From NCBI GenBank assembly GCA_027484405.1, contig JAIXTA010000112.1, positions 1-32,659 of the forward strand: a stretch of DNA of 32,659 nt, given 5' to 3'. Positions 25,514-32,659 of this stretch are shown piece by piece (within the stretch, counting starts at the first letter, position 1; each line of letters begins with the position of its first letter). Below the pieces are notes generated by a model, which was given only the letters and a program-made list of their open reading frames with translations, did no database searches and was not told where the DNA came from. The translations under genes were made by a program, and so were the position numbers. Source of the DNA: Burkholderiales bacterium (GTDB lineage Bacteria > Pseudomonadota > Gammaproteobacteria > Burkholderiales > Burkholderiaceae_C).

Positions 25514-26278
25514 GTGGCTTTGGAAGCGCGGGACATTGCTGCCTACGAGGCAGCCTACGAGAAGAGTGACTTCGAGGTTGTTCAGGCCGAGATGCGAAAG
25601 CGGATCGTTGTGGGCCTCATCGAGCGCACGAAAGCGCGTCGCATTCTTGAGGTGGGCTGTGGCGCTGACGCCATCTTCAATCACCTGAAGAACTTCGACT
25701 CCTGCGTTGTCGTCGAGCCTGGCAGCCGCTTTGCCGAAAAGGCGCGGTCCGATGCGTCTGGAGATCCACGGATTGAGATCATTCAGGGGTTGCTCGAGGA
25801 CATCTCTGACCAACTTGCCAACCGAGCGTTCGATCTGGTCCTGGTCAGCGGCTTGCTCCATGAACTTCCGAGACCCGAAGGCATTTTGCGTGCCGTTCGG
25901 CCCTTGTGCTCGGCATCGACAGTTGTTCATGTGAACGTCCCGAATGCCCGATCCCTGCATCGGCTGCTGGCTCTGGAGATGGGGCTCATCAGCAACACTG
26001 CAGAGACCTCGGAGCGACAAAGGCGTCTTCAGCAGGCGCACACCTTCGATATCGATGGTCTGCGCTCGCTGTGCGAGCGGGAGGGTTTCACAGAAACCGA
26101 GAGCGGTTCGTACTTCATCAAGCCCTTTGCGCATGCGCAGATGGCACAACTGCAGTCGATAGGCTTTCTGGACCAGCGCATGCTTGACGGCTTGTTCGGT
26201 CTGGAAAAGCACATTCCGGGTCTTGGATCGGAGATTTTCATCAACATGCGTATTGCCGGGATGGGAGCACAGCCATGA
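25514..26278 (+). CDS. Class I SAM-dependent methyltransferase
   Basis: A 254-residue protein with a clear SAM-binding motif I, RILEVGCGADAIF at 43-55, an acidic end of strand 2 (VVVEPG) and motif II/III around FDLVLVSGLLHELPRPEGIL. The C-terminal third (HTFDIDGLRSLCEREGF) resembles small-molecule or sugar methyltransferases. The start is GTG 25514, with AAGGAG six bases upstream, just after the previous stop. Its stop overlaps the next ATG by four bases. The substrate is not known; O- or N-methylation of the glycan sugar is inferred from position. Confidence 0.85.
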   Translation: MALEARDIAAYEAAYEKSDFEVVQAEMRKRIVVGLIERTKARRILEVGCGADAIFNHLKNFDSCVVVEPGSRFAEKARSDASGDPRIEIIQGLLEDISDQLANRAFDLVLVSGLLHELPRPEGILRAVRPLCSASTVVHVNVPNARSLHRLLALEMGLISNTAETSERQRRLQQAHTFDIDGLRSLCEREGFTETESGSYFIKPFAHAQMAQLQSIGFLDQRMLDGLFGLEKHIPGLGSEIFINMRIAGMGAQP

Positions 26279-27759
26279 CTTCGATCGCCGCGCACGCTGC
26301 AGTTCCAGTCTTTGTTGGCGGGACGCTGGCTTCACTGGTGGCCGCCTCCGAACGTGCCGCGAAAGGCTTGCCCAGCGTCCTGGTCAACCCCGGTGGCCCC
26401 CTGGGGGGCTACTTCGCAGGCATCGAGGCTGGAGGGCGGCTGTGGGACGCCGGCATGGTCCTGTATGAGTTCACGTCCTTTCGCGAGCCCGAGGACGAGC
26501 CCGATGTGCGGTCCTATGACCCGATGAAGCGTAACGATGTGGGGCGGTTCTGCGCGACCGTTCGCCGCTACGTCGAGCGCCACCAGCAAACCCGGACGGT
26601 CACGACGCCCGAGCTGCAGCTCAATGGCCAGTGGTGGCCTGACTTCCTGCTGGCCAATCGTGGCGACTGGCTTTCGAATATGCCTTGGGCACGCGTTGCG
26701 CTTGCAGAGATCGACTCCGGCCTTTCACGTCCTTCGCCCTGGCATCCGCGCACCAAGCAAGACTGGCCGGAAGACGGCACGGACCATGCCGGCAATCCGC
26801 TGATCTACGACGCAGTATCTCTAGGCAGCCATGGCGAAACTGTCCATCGCGAGCTCGTTGCACCCTTCCTGCGCAAAGTGATGAACAGCGAGACATCGGG
26901 CCTCAGCGCGCTGTACCACCGCATGAACTGGACGCCTCTGTATTGGCCCGAGACCTTGCGAGGATGGTTGGCCGGCGAGCCAGTCCGACTCCCAGATACG
27001 GCATTCAGTCATCCGGTGGGCCAGCCTGTCGCAGCATGGATTCGCACCCTTGGCAGAGAACTCATGAAGTCGCCTCTGGTCCGCGTGATTGACGACAAGC
27101 TCTTGTCCATCCGGCCGACAGCGCGTGGTTTCACCTTACGTCTGCTGGCGCAGGGTGAACTGCATACGCCGGAGCTGATCTGGGCCCAATCTCCGGCGCA
27201 AGGTTTGCAAGCGGCCGGCCTGCAGGCGGCAGGCGTCGACGACAGACTGCCCTTGATGATCGGCATGCTCGAGGTGCCGGCGAGTTGCGTCGAACGCTCC
27301 GGAAGCGTTCAGCATCTGCTTGATCCATCCGTCGGCATCTACCGTGTGACGCATAGCAGCGCATGCGCAGAAGAGACCTCTGACGGATTCGTTGCATTGA
27401 CGGTCGAGGCTAACCCTGGCTGGTTTGAATCCGTGCATGGCGAAGGCTTATCCGAAGACAGGGTCATCGGCGCGATCACTGCGGATCTTGTGCGCTCGGG
27501 CGTGTTGGCTTCCTCAGCAGTACCTCGCTTTGCGAAGCTGATCAGGCTCGCCGGCGCGCTGCCTCTTCCGACACCGCAGGCAGTCCAAGGATTCCTGGCT
27601 GATCGGGCAAGTCTTCTGAGCGCATGCCCCGGCATTCGGCTGATGGGACCTGCGGCCGGCCCATTCGCGAACTCGATGTCGGACCAGATCGTGCAAGGGC
27701 TCGCTTGCGCTGCGCTGTGTGAGTCACAGCAGCCCCTGATCCAGAAGGAATACGCCTGA
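26275..27759 (+). CDS. FAD/NAD(P)-binding oxidoreductase-like protein
   Basis: A 494-residue protein. The N-terminus PVFVGGTLASLVAASERAAK resembles a dinucleotide-binding beta-alpha-beta unit, although GxGxxG is altered to VGGTLAS. It is followed by VLVNPGGPLGGYFAGIEAGG and LWDAGMVLYEF, the pattern of amine-oxidase/UDP-galactopyranose-mutase-like flavoproteins (glycine pair, then D-x-G). A second flavin-binding strand is suggested at the C-terminus by ACPGIRLMGPAAGPFANSMS. It might oxidise, reduce or rearrange the sugar. Its ATG overlaps the preceding methyltransferase stop (ATGA). I cannot name the reaction, and the family call is moderate. Confidence 0.6.
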   Translation: MTSIAAHAAVPVFVGGTLASLVAASERAAKGLPSVLVNPGGPLGGYFAGIEAGGRLWDAGMVLYEFTSFREPEDEPDVRSYDPMKRNDVGRFCATVRRYVERHQQTRTVTTPELQLNGQWWPDFLLANRGDWLSNMPWARVALAEIDSGLSRPSPWHPRTKQDWPEDGTDHAGNPLIYDAVSLGSHGETVHRELVAPFLRKVMNSETSGLSALYHRMNWTPLYWPETLRGWLAGEPVRLPDTAFSHPVGQPVAAWIRTLGRELMKSPLVRVIDDKLLSIRPTARGFTLRLLAQGELHTPELIWAQSPAQGLQAAGLQAAGVDDRLPLMIGMLEVPASCVERSGSVQHLLDPSVGIYRVTHSSACAEETSDGFVALTVEANPGWFESVHGEGLSEDRVIGAITADLVRSGVLASSAVPRFAKLIRLAGALPLPTPQAVQGFLADRASLLSACPGIRLMGPAAGPFANSMSDQIVQGLACAALCESQQPLIQKEYA

Positions 27760-27847
27760 AGTGCCAGCTTTTCGCCGGATTGCGGCATTCAAGCTTCCAT
27801 AGACTGTTTCCACAGGTCTGATTCGGACCTATTCGGAGCAGCGCACC

Positions 27848-28303
27848 ATGGCCTTGATTGACTGCCAAATCTGCGAATTGCCAAAAGTTCATGATCCTCG
27901 CGGCAGCCTGACCTTCATCGAGTCGGGCAGACAAATCCCGTTTGCGATTCAACGGGTGTACTACCTCTACGACGTCCCCGGCGGGTCCGAGCGCGGTGGT
28001 CATGCCCACCGGAAGCTGCATCAATTCATGATCGCGATGTCAGGCAGCTTCGATATCGTCCTGGACGACGGGTTCGGCCGCAAGCGAGTGCATCTGAATC
28101 GTTCCTACCAAGGTCTGTACATCCCACCCATGACCTGGCGCGAGCTCGACAATTTCTCTTCGGGCAGCGTGTGCATGGTGTTGGCCTCCGAGTTCTATAC
28201 GGAGGACGACTACATGCGCAACTACAGCGACTTCATGTGCGAAGTGCATGGCGCTGCACGTCGGCAGTCACAGGTCGCGCATGAGCTAGCCGAAGCGGTT
28301 TAG
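27848..28303 (+). CDS. FdtA/QdtA-type dTDP-sugar 3,4-ketoisomerase (WxcM-like cupin)
   Basis: A 151-residue cupin. The catalytic motif RGGHAHRKLHQF (His52, His54, His58) is followed by MSGSFDIVLDDG, and the end ASEFYTEDDYMRNYSDFM is typical of the family. Known members convert dTDP-4-keto-6-deoxyglucose into the 3-keto isomer, on the way to Fuc3NAc or Qui3NAc. Length matches stand-alone members. ATG 27848 has GGAG about nine bases upstream, 88 bp after the oxidoreductase. It implies that the glycan contains a 3-amino-3,6-dideoxy hexose. No aminotransferase lies in the window, so the rest of the pathway must be elsewhere. Confidence 0.88.
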   Translation: MALIDCQICELPKVHDPRGSLTFIESGRQIPFAIQRVYYLYDVPGGSERGGHAHRKLHQFMIAMSGSFDIVLDDGFGRKRVHLNRSYQGLYIPPMTWRELDNFSSGSVCMVLASEFYTEDDYMRNYSDFMCEVHGAARRQSQVAHELAEAV

Positions 28304-28591
28304 CAGGATTCCCGCACATCGCCGGACTGGCGGGCCAGCGCTGGATTGGCAGATGTGTGTCAGTTCAACGAGGACGTCGCTGCGCGACTCTGCTCCTTGC
28401 GAAATCGCATCTCAGAATGGCGCTCCTGCATGCATGTTGCTGGCCGGTGAGGTCCAAGCAGGCAAGGGGATGCACTCCACCCAAGGACAAGACGGCTAGC
28501 TCCGGAGACTGAAGGCCCTTTCCAGCCTTTTTCCGAAGATCGCGCCTGAGTGTTCTGACCCAGAATCGGCTTGACCGAGGAACGCTCCACC
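28304..28591. other. Gap between the sugar gene and cheR
   Basis: These 288 bp contain no recognisable gene. The only structure I see is a 10-bp palindrome CCAGCGCTGG (28335-28344), without a T-tract. A cheR promoter is expected here, but I found no good FliA match. Confidence 0.5.
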
Positions 28592-29413
28592 ATGATCGAA
28601 GACGTTGTCCAGTCCCGTGAGTTCGACTTTTCCGCCGCAGACTTCGAGCGCGTGCGAAAGCTCATCTATGGCAAGGCCGGCATCAACTTGAATCCGTCCA
28701 AGCAGCAGATGGTCTATAGCCGGCTTTCGAGGCGACTGCGCGACCTCGGTCTGCGCAGCTTTGCCTCCTACCTTGATGACCTCGAGCGCCGCGACGATGC
28801 AGCCGAGTGGCAGCAGTTCATCAACGCGTTGACTACGAATCTCACAAGCTTCTTTCGCGAAGCTCATCACTTCCCTGTGCTCGCTGAGTACTTGCGCACC
28901 TTGAGCGGTCCTGTAAGGGGCTGGTGTTCCGCTGCCTCGACGGGCGAAGAGCCGTACTCGATCGTCATTACGGCCAATGAGGCCATCGGCAAGGCGCGGC
29001 TTTCGCTGCTCGCCACCGACATCGACACAAGCGTGCTCGAGCGCTGCCGTCGCGGGGTGTACGCGGACGAGCAGACCAAGGGACTGAGCGACGAGCGCCT
29101 CAAGCGCAACTTCCTGCGCGGCAAGGGCAGCAACGAGGGCATGGTTCGAGTGCGCCCTGAGCTCGGTCAGCAGATCGAGTTCGCGCAGTTCAATCTGTTG
29201 AACGCGACTTGGAGCCTTGGCAAGCCTTTCGACTTCGTCTTCTGCCGCAACGTTCTGATCTACTTCGATCGGCCAACTCAGGACAACGTGCTGCGCAAGA
29301 TTCACTCAGTGCTGAAACCAGGGGGCCTGTTGTTCATCGGCCATTCCGAAAACTTCTCCGAGATGCGCGAGCTGTACCGCCTCAAGGGAAAAACCGTCTA
29401 CGAACGGGTCTGA
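28592..29413 (+). CDS. cheR: Chemotaxis protein methyltransferase CheR
   Basis: A 273-residue SAM-dependent methyltransferase that methylates glutamates of MCPs. An N-terminal helical domain (FERVRKLIYGKAGINLNPSK, then MVYSRLSRRLRDLG) is followed by TTNLTSFFREAHHF and the SAM-binding WCSAASTGEEPYSI at about 111-124. The C-terminal signature FVFCRNVLIYFDRPTQ and GGLLFIGHSENFSE is intact. ATG 28592 is preferred over a TTG at 28571 because the extra seven residues are not CheR-like. cheD follows after one base. Confidence 0.96.
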   Translation: MIEDVVQSREFDFSAADFERVRKLIYGKAGINLNPSKQQMVYSRLSRRLRDLGLRSFASYLDDLERRDDAAEWQQFINALTTNLTSFFREAHHFPVLAEYLRTLSGPVRGWCSAASTGEEPYSIVITANEAIGKARLSLLATDIDTSVLERCRRGVYADEQTKGLSDERLKRNFLRGKGSNEGMVRVRPELGQQIEFAQFNLLNATWSLGKPFDFVFCRNVLIYFDRPTQDNVLRKIHSVLKPGGLLFIGHSENFSEMRELYRLKGKTVYERV

Positions 29414-29414
29414 G

Positions 29415-30122
29415 ATGCTCGCAACGTCATCCATTTCAAGCAGCGGGCGAGTGGGTCTGCCGCCCCTGGCTGCGGCAAAGACCGGTCCATCGACCCAGTC
29501 AGCGCGTTCATCCAGGCTAGACGAACTCAAGCGACGTCCACGCGTTACCGGCCAGGCGAGCTTCTTCTACTTCGAGTCGAGCTTCCAGATCGATGCGGTG
29601 AAGGTGCTGCCTGGCGAGTACTACGTGGACACCCAGCCGATCCAGATCGTGACCGTGCTGGGCTCCTGCATTGCCGTGTGTCTCTGGGATGCACAGATGC
29701 GGGTGGGCGGAATGAACCATTTCATGCTGCCTCATGGCGATGGCAAGGACACCAGCGGCCGTTATGGCGTGCACGCCATGGAACTGCTCATCAACGAAAT
29801 GCTCAAGCAGGGCGCACGCCGCAGCGCCCTCCAGGCCAAGGTGTTCGGCGGCGGGCAGGTCATGAAGACGTTCACTTCACTGAACGTGGGTGAAAAGAAC
29901 ACGGAATTCGTGCTCGACTTTCTGCGCACTGAGCGGATCCCGATCCTTGCCAAGGATGTCCTCGACATCTATCCGCGAAAGGTGTGCTTCTTCCCGGATA
30001 CCGGCAAGGCGATGGTCAAGAAGCTCGCTTCGACGCATGAAGTGGAGATCCAGGAGGCAGAGCGTGCTGCGGCGGTCAAGCCCGTTGTGCCCGCGAAGGG
30101 CGGTGATATCGAGCTGTTCTGA
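29415..30122 (+). CDS. cheD: Chemoreceptor glutamine deamidase CheD
   Basis: A 235-residue protein that deamidates glutamines of MCPs. The core is clear: [31 protein letters not shown] with catalytic Cys85, GGMNHFMLP with His102, and KVFGGGQVM. About 45 residues precede the conserved part; they are Ser/Ala-rich and probably disordered. The ATG lies one base after the cheR stop codon, so the genes are coupled. The C-terminal tail ends GGDIELF. The receptor-modifying trio continues with cheB 58 bp later. Confidence 0.95.
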   Translation: MLATSSISSSGRVGLPPLAAAKTGPSTQSARSSRLDELKRRPRVTGQASFFYFESSFQIDAVKVLPGEYYVDTQPIQIVTVLGSCIAVCLWDAQMRVGGMNHFMLPHGDGKDTSGRYGVHAMELLINEMLKQGARRSALQAKVFGGGQVMKTFTSLNVGEKNTEFVLDFLRTERIPILAKDVLDIYPRKVCFFPDTGKAMVKKLASTHEVEIQEAERAAAVKPVVPAKGGDIELF

Positions 30123-30180
30123 TGCACGTTGCGAGAGAGTGCAGCGTTCCATGGGTGCTGAAGCACTTGGGAGACGAGAA

Positions 30181-31293
30181 ATGAACAAGACAAAAGTAGT
30201 GGTGGTAGACGATTCCGCGCTTGTGCGCAGTCTGTTGACGGCAATCATCAGCCGCCAGCCTGACATGGAGATCGTCGGCGCGGCCAGTGACCCTTATGTG
30301 GCTCGTGAGGTCATCCGCACCACCAACCCCGACGTCGTGACCCTGGACGTGGAAATGCCGCGAATGGACGGTCTCGACTTTCTCGAGAAGATCATGCGCC
30401 TTCGCCCTCTACCGGTGGTCATGATCTCGACCTTGACGGAGCGTGGCGCCGAGGTCACGCTCAAGGCGCTCGAGCTGGGGGCGGTGGACTTCGTGACCAA
30501 GCCCAAGCTCGGCATCACCGAGGGGCTTGAGCGGGCAGGCGCAGAGATCATCGAGAAGATTCGCATTGCATCCCGGGCGCGCGTCTCGCGGCGAGCACCT
30601 GCGCAAGCCACCGCAGCCGTGGGTGCTGCGCATGTGCTGCCGGGCGGTCATGCGGCTGGAGCCAGCAAGATCTCGCCCAGCACCTTCTCTCGAGCAAGCA
30701 CGGAGAAGATGATCGTCATTGGCGCGTCCACCGGCGGGACGGAGGCGCTCAAGAGTGTGTTGGTGAAGCTGCCACCGGACTCACCTGGCGTTCTTGTCAC
30801 ACAGCATATGCCCGCGGGATTCACGCGCTCGTTCGCCCAGCGTCTGGATGGGCTGTGCCGAATTCGAGTCAGCGAGGCGGTGGATGGTGAGCGGGTTCTG
30901 CCCGGGCACGCCTATATCGCACCTGGCGGCCGACACATGCGGGTGGATCGTTCCGGGTCGAACTACGTCGTACGACTGGATGACACAGAGCCCGTGAATC
31001 GCCACCGTCCTTCCGTGGAGGTGCTCTTTCGCTCGGCAGCAGCCAACGTCGGCCCCAACGCCATCGGAATCATGTTGACCGGAATGGGCCGAGATGGTGC
31101 TGACGCGATGAAGCTCATGCGTGATGCCGGTTCCTACAACTATGCACAGAACGAAGCTACCTGTGTGGTCTATGGCATGCCGAAAGAGGCTGTTGCTGCG
31201 GGTGCGGTGGATGAAGTGCTGCCCTTGGACGGAATTGCGGACGCTGTCCTCGAGCGTCTGCGCTCCTCCGGCGGGCTGGGTAACCGGGTTTGA
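30181..31293 (+). CDS. cheB: Chemotaxis response regulator / protein-glutamate methylesterase CheB
   Basis: A 370-residue two-domain protein. The N-terminal receiver has Asp10/Asp11 ([11 protein letters not shown]), the phospho-acceptor Asp56 ([13 protein letters not shown]) and the FVTKPK lysine. A Pro/Ala-rich linker joins it to the methylesterase domain with the Ser of IGASTGG, the His of TQHMPAGFT and the Asp of [13 protein letters not shown], forming the catalytic triad. It removes methyl groups added by CheR. ATG 30181 is preceded by GGGAGACGAG. The same frame is open far upstream, but that part overlaps cheD and is not CheB-like. Confidence 0.97.
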   Translation: MNKTKVVVVDDSALVRSLLTAIISRQPDMEIVGAASDPYVAREVIRTTNPDVVTLDVEMPRMDGLDFLEKIMRLRPLPVVMISTLTERGAEVTLKALELGAVDFVTKPKLGITEGLERAGAEIIEKIRIASRARVSRRAPAQATAAVGAAHVLPGGHAAGASKISPSTFSRASTEKMIVIGASTGGTEALKSVLVKLPPDSPGVLVTQHMPAGFTRSFAQRLDGLCRIRVSEAVDGERVLPGHAYIAPGGRHMRVDRSGSNYVVRLDDTEPVNRHRPSVEVLFRSAAANVGPNAIGIMLTGMGRDGADAMKLMRDAGSYNYAQNEATCVVYGMPKEAVAAGAVDEVLPLDGIADAVLERLRSSGGLGNRV

Positions 31294-31313
31294 TTTTTCC
31301 TGGGAGATCAAGC

Positions 31314-31508
31314 ATGTCAAAGGGCATCCCTGTAGGCAGGCAGAACCGAAGCTGGGGAGCGAGCCATCGCCCTCGCCGGGTCGAGCACCATGTGGCTGGC
31401 AGCTTCTGGAGCTGGGTACGTGATGCCCTGAGCCCCGGGCGTTGGCACTTCAGGCCCGAGCGCGCGACAGAGCGTGTATCCGTGCGTCGAAGCGCGGGCG
31501 ATCGCTAA
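31314..31508 (+). CDS. Possible small basic protein (64 aa), unrecognised
   Basis: An open frame beginning MSKGIPVGRQNRSWGASHRP and ending SVRRSAGDR, rich in Arg. GGGAG lies seven bases before the ATG, an ideal ribosome binding site, and cheB ends 20 bp upstream. I do not recognise it, and no homologue comes to mind. It may be a real small gene, a remnant, or chance. Confidence 0.25.
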   Translation: MSKGIPVGRQNRSWGASHRPRRVEHHVAGSFWSWVRDALSPGRWHFRPERATERVSVRRSAGDR

Positions 31509-31575
31509 ACCCCATTTGGCATAGACGATTCCCGCGCCAATCAATAGAACAACCTTGCACATTGTGAGCAGTGGA

Positions 31576-32659
31576 ATGAACACCATGAATTTGCGGTCCT
31601 GGAGCATCGGGCTCCGATTGGGTTTGGGCTTTGGCACAGCCATGCTGCTCATGGTGATCATTGCGCTCGGCGCAACGCTGACCATGGCGCGCATGGCCTC
31701 GGAGGCGACCGACCTTGTGGAAGCGGACGTTCCCACAGAGCGATTGATGCGGGAGTGGGAAGCGGCAGCGCGCATGAATGACATTCGGGTGACTGCAATA
31801 GCCAGGTCGTTCGATGCGGGTGTCCTTACCATGCTCAAGCCAGAGATTGCCAGGTCTTCTTCCCGCATCACCGAGATCGAGGCGTTGATGCGCAAGATCG
31901 ATGGCGACGCTGAGTCGATCGCGGTACTCGAAGGCATCAATGCCGCGCGCTCGAAGATGAGCGCCGCACGCAAGAAGACGATCGATCTCAAGGATCAGAA
32001 TCTTCAGGAAGAGGCGCTGCAAGCCTATGAACAGGAGTACCGGCCGGCGTTCAACAGCTACATCGATGTCGTCAGCAATGCCGTCAAGTTCCACTCGGGC
32101 CACGTCGAGCGAGTCGTCAGTGCGTTCAAGCAGGACTATCAGCGCGGCATGGCCATTTTGATGGGCGGCAGTGTGCTTGCCGTCCTGTTTGGTGTGGTGT
32201 TTGCATGGCTGGTCGTTCGCTCCATCACAGCGCCGCTGAAGCGCGCCATTGCCGCGGCACAACGTGTGGCCGACGGAGATCTGGATGTCAACGTCGAGTC
32301 AAGAAGCAATGATGAAGCAGGCCAACTGCTCAACACCCTGCGGGTGATGATTCAAAGCCTGAGAGGGACGGTCTCCGAAGTGCGCAGCGTGGCCGACTCA
32401 ATCACGACGGCCAGCGCTGAGGTGGCGGTGGGTAATCAAGACCTCTCCGGCCGCACCGAGCAAGCGGCCAGCAACCTGCAGCAGACCGCCGCCTCCATGG
32501 CCCAGCTGTCCCAGACCGTGAACCAGAACGCCGAAGCCGCACGCACCGCCAGCCAGCTGGCCGCCAGCGCCTCTACCGTCGCCCAGCAGGGTGGTGAAGT
32601 CGTAGGCAAGGTGGTGCACACCATGAGCGACATCAGCGCCGCCAGCAGAAAGATCAGCG
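31576..32659 (+). CDS. Methyl-accepting chemotaxis protein, N-terminal part (runs off window)
   Basis: 361 codons of a chemoreceptor that continues past the window edge. Transmembrane helix 1 is at about 11-37 and transmembrane helix 2 at about 192-213 (ILMGGSVLAVLFGVVFAWLV). Between them lies a four-helix-bundle type periplasmic sensor. A HAMP domain follows (ITAPLKRAIAAAQRVADGDL), then the start of the signalling helix ([20 protein letters not shown]), which is nearly the same as in the MCP at the left end. ATG 31576 and ATG 31585 are in frame and equally possible; neither has a strong ribosome binding site. The sensor sequence differs from the left-hand MCP, so the ligand probably differs. 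Confidence 0.93.
   Translation, partial: MNTMNLRSWSIGLRLGLGFGTAMLLMVIIALGATLTMARMASEATDLVEADVPTERLMREWEAAARMNDIRVTAIARSFDAGVLTMLKPEIARSSSRITEIEALMRKIDGDAESIAVLEGINAARSKMSAARKKTIDLKDQNLQEEALQAYEQEYRPAFNSYIDVVSNAVKFHSGHVERVVSAFKQDYQRGMAILMGGSVLAVLFGVVFAWLVVRSITAPLKRAIAAAQRVADGDLDVNVESRSNDEAGQLLNTLRVMIQSLRGTVSEVRSVADSITTASAEVAVGNQDLSGRTEQAASNLQQTAASMAQLSQTVNQNAEAARTASQLAASASTVAQQGGEVVGKVVHTMSDISAASRKIS

Noticed and set aside
24493-25536. 347-codon minus-strand frame opposite the acyltransferase gene
   Set aside because: Antisense shadow; no recognisable motifs, and it runs against a tightly packed plus-strand operon.
27814-27830. AGGTC...GACCT inverted repeat before the ketoisomerase gene
   Set aside because: Five-base arms are expected by chance; there is no T-tract or other support.
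31506-31531. FliA-like TAAACCCC-N10-GACGATTC before the last MCP
   Set aside because: The -35 matches only in TAAA, the -10 in 5 of 8 positions, and the spacer is short; not strong enough to list as a promoter.

Overview
The window is a motility and chemotaxis locus from a GC-rich betaproteobacterium, most likely Burkholderiales. I infer this from the gene order (fliE divergent from fliFGHIJK-fliLMNOPQR, then fliT/S/D and flagellin, then cheR-cheD-cheB), from the protein sequences, and from MCP tails without an NWETF-type pentapeptide. The genus cannot be read from the sequence alone.

Layout. Positions 1-1821 hold the end of one methyl-accepting chemotaxis protein (MCP) and a complete second one, closed by a strong terminator. 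A small VOC-fold gene (2079-2510) meets fliR tail to tail with overlapping stop codons. Positions 2507-13953 are the minus-strand export, switch and basal-body genes, in transcription order fliF-G-H-I-J-K, a 236 bp gap, then fliL-M-N-O-P-Q-R. fliE (14176-14541) is divergent from fliF. Next on the minus strand are two tandem flagellin genes (fliC1, fliC2), fliD, fliS and fliT (14705-19113). Head to head with fliC1 lies a six-gene plus-strand block (19608-28303): a TPR/GT41 O-GlcNAc-transferase-like enzyme, a 959-residue glycosyltransferase/methyltransferase-like/glycosyltransferase fusion, a FemAB/GNAT-like acyltransferase, a SAM methyltransferase, a flavoprotein-like oxidoreductase and an FdtA/QdtA-type sugar 3,4-ketoisomerase. 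Its position strongly suggests flagellin glycosylation. The window ends with cheR-cheD-cheB and the 5' part of a third MCP.

How it works together. I found five good FliA (sigma-28) promoter matches on the minus strand, of the form TCAAGNNN-N11/12-NNCGATAA, upstream of fliF, fliL, fliS, fliD and fliC1. A weaker one lies upstream of the VOC gene. fliC2 has none and sits behind a terminator. Both flagellin leaders carry the same CCCGGT...ACCGGG inverted repeat. The flagellins are short (280 and 282 residues) with a Ser/Thr-rich middle that could accept O-linked glycans from the neighbouring block.

Most interesting region: the glycosylation block, above all the trimodular enzyme and the flavoprotein. 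It has a ketoisomerase for a 3-amino-3,6-dideoxy sugar but no recognisable aminotransferase or nucleotide-sugar synthase, so the precursor must come partly from elsewhere. I saw no tRNA, rRNA, CRISPR array, insertion sequence or prophage gene.
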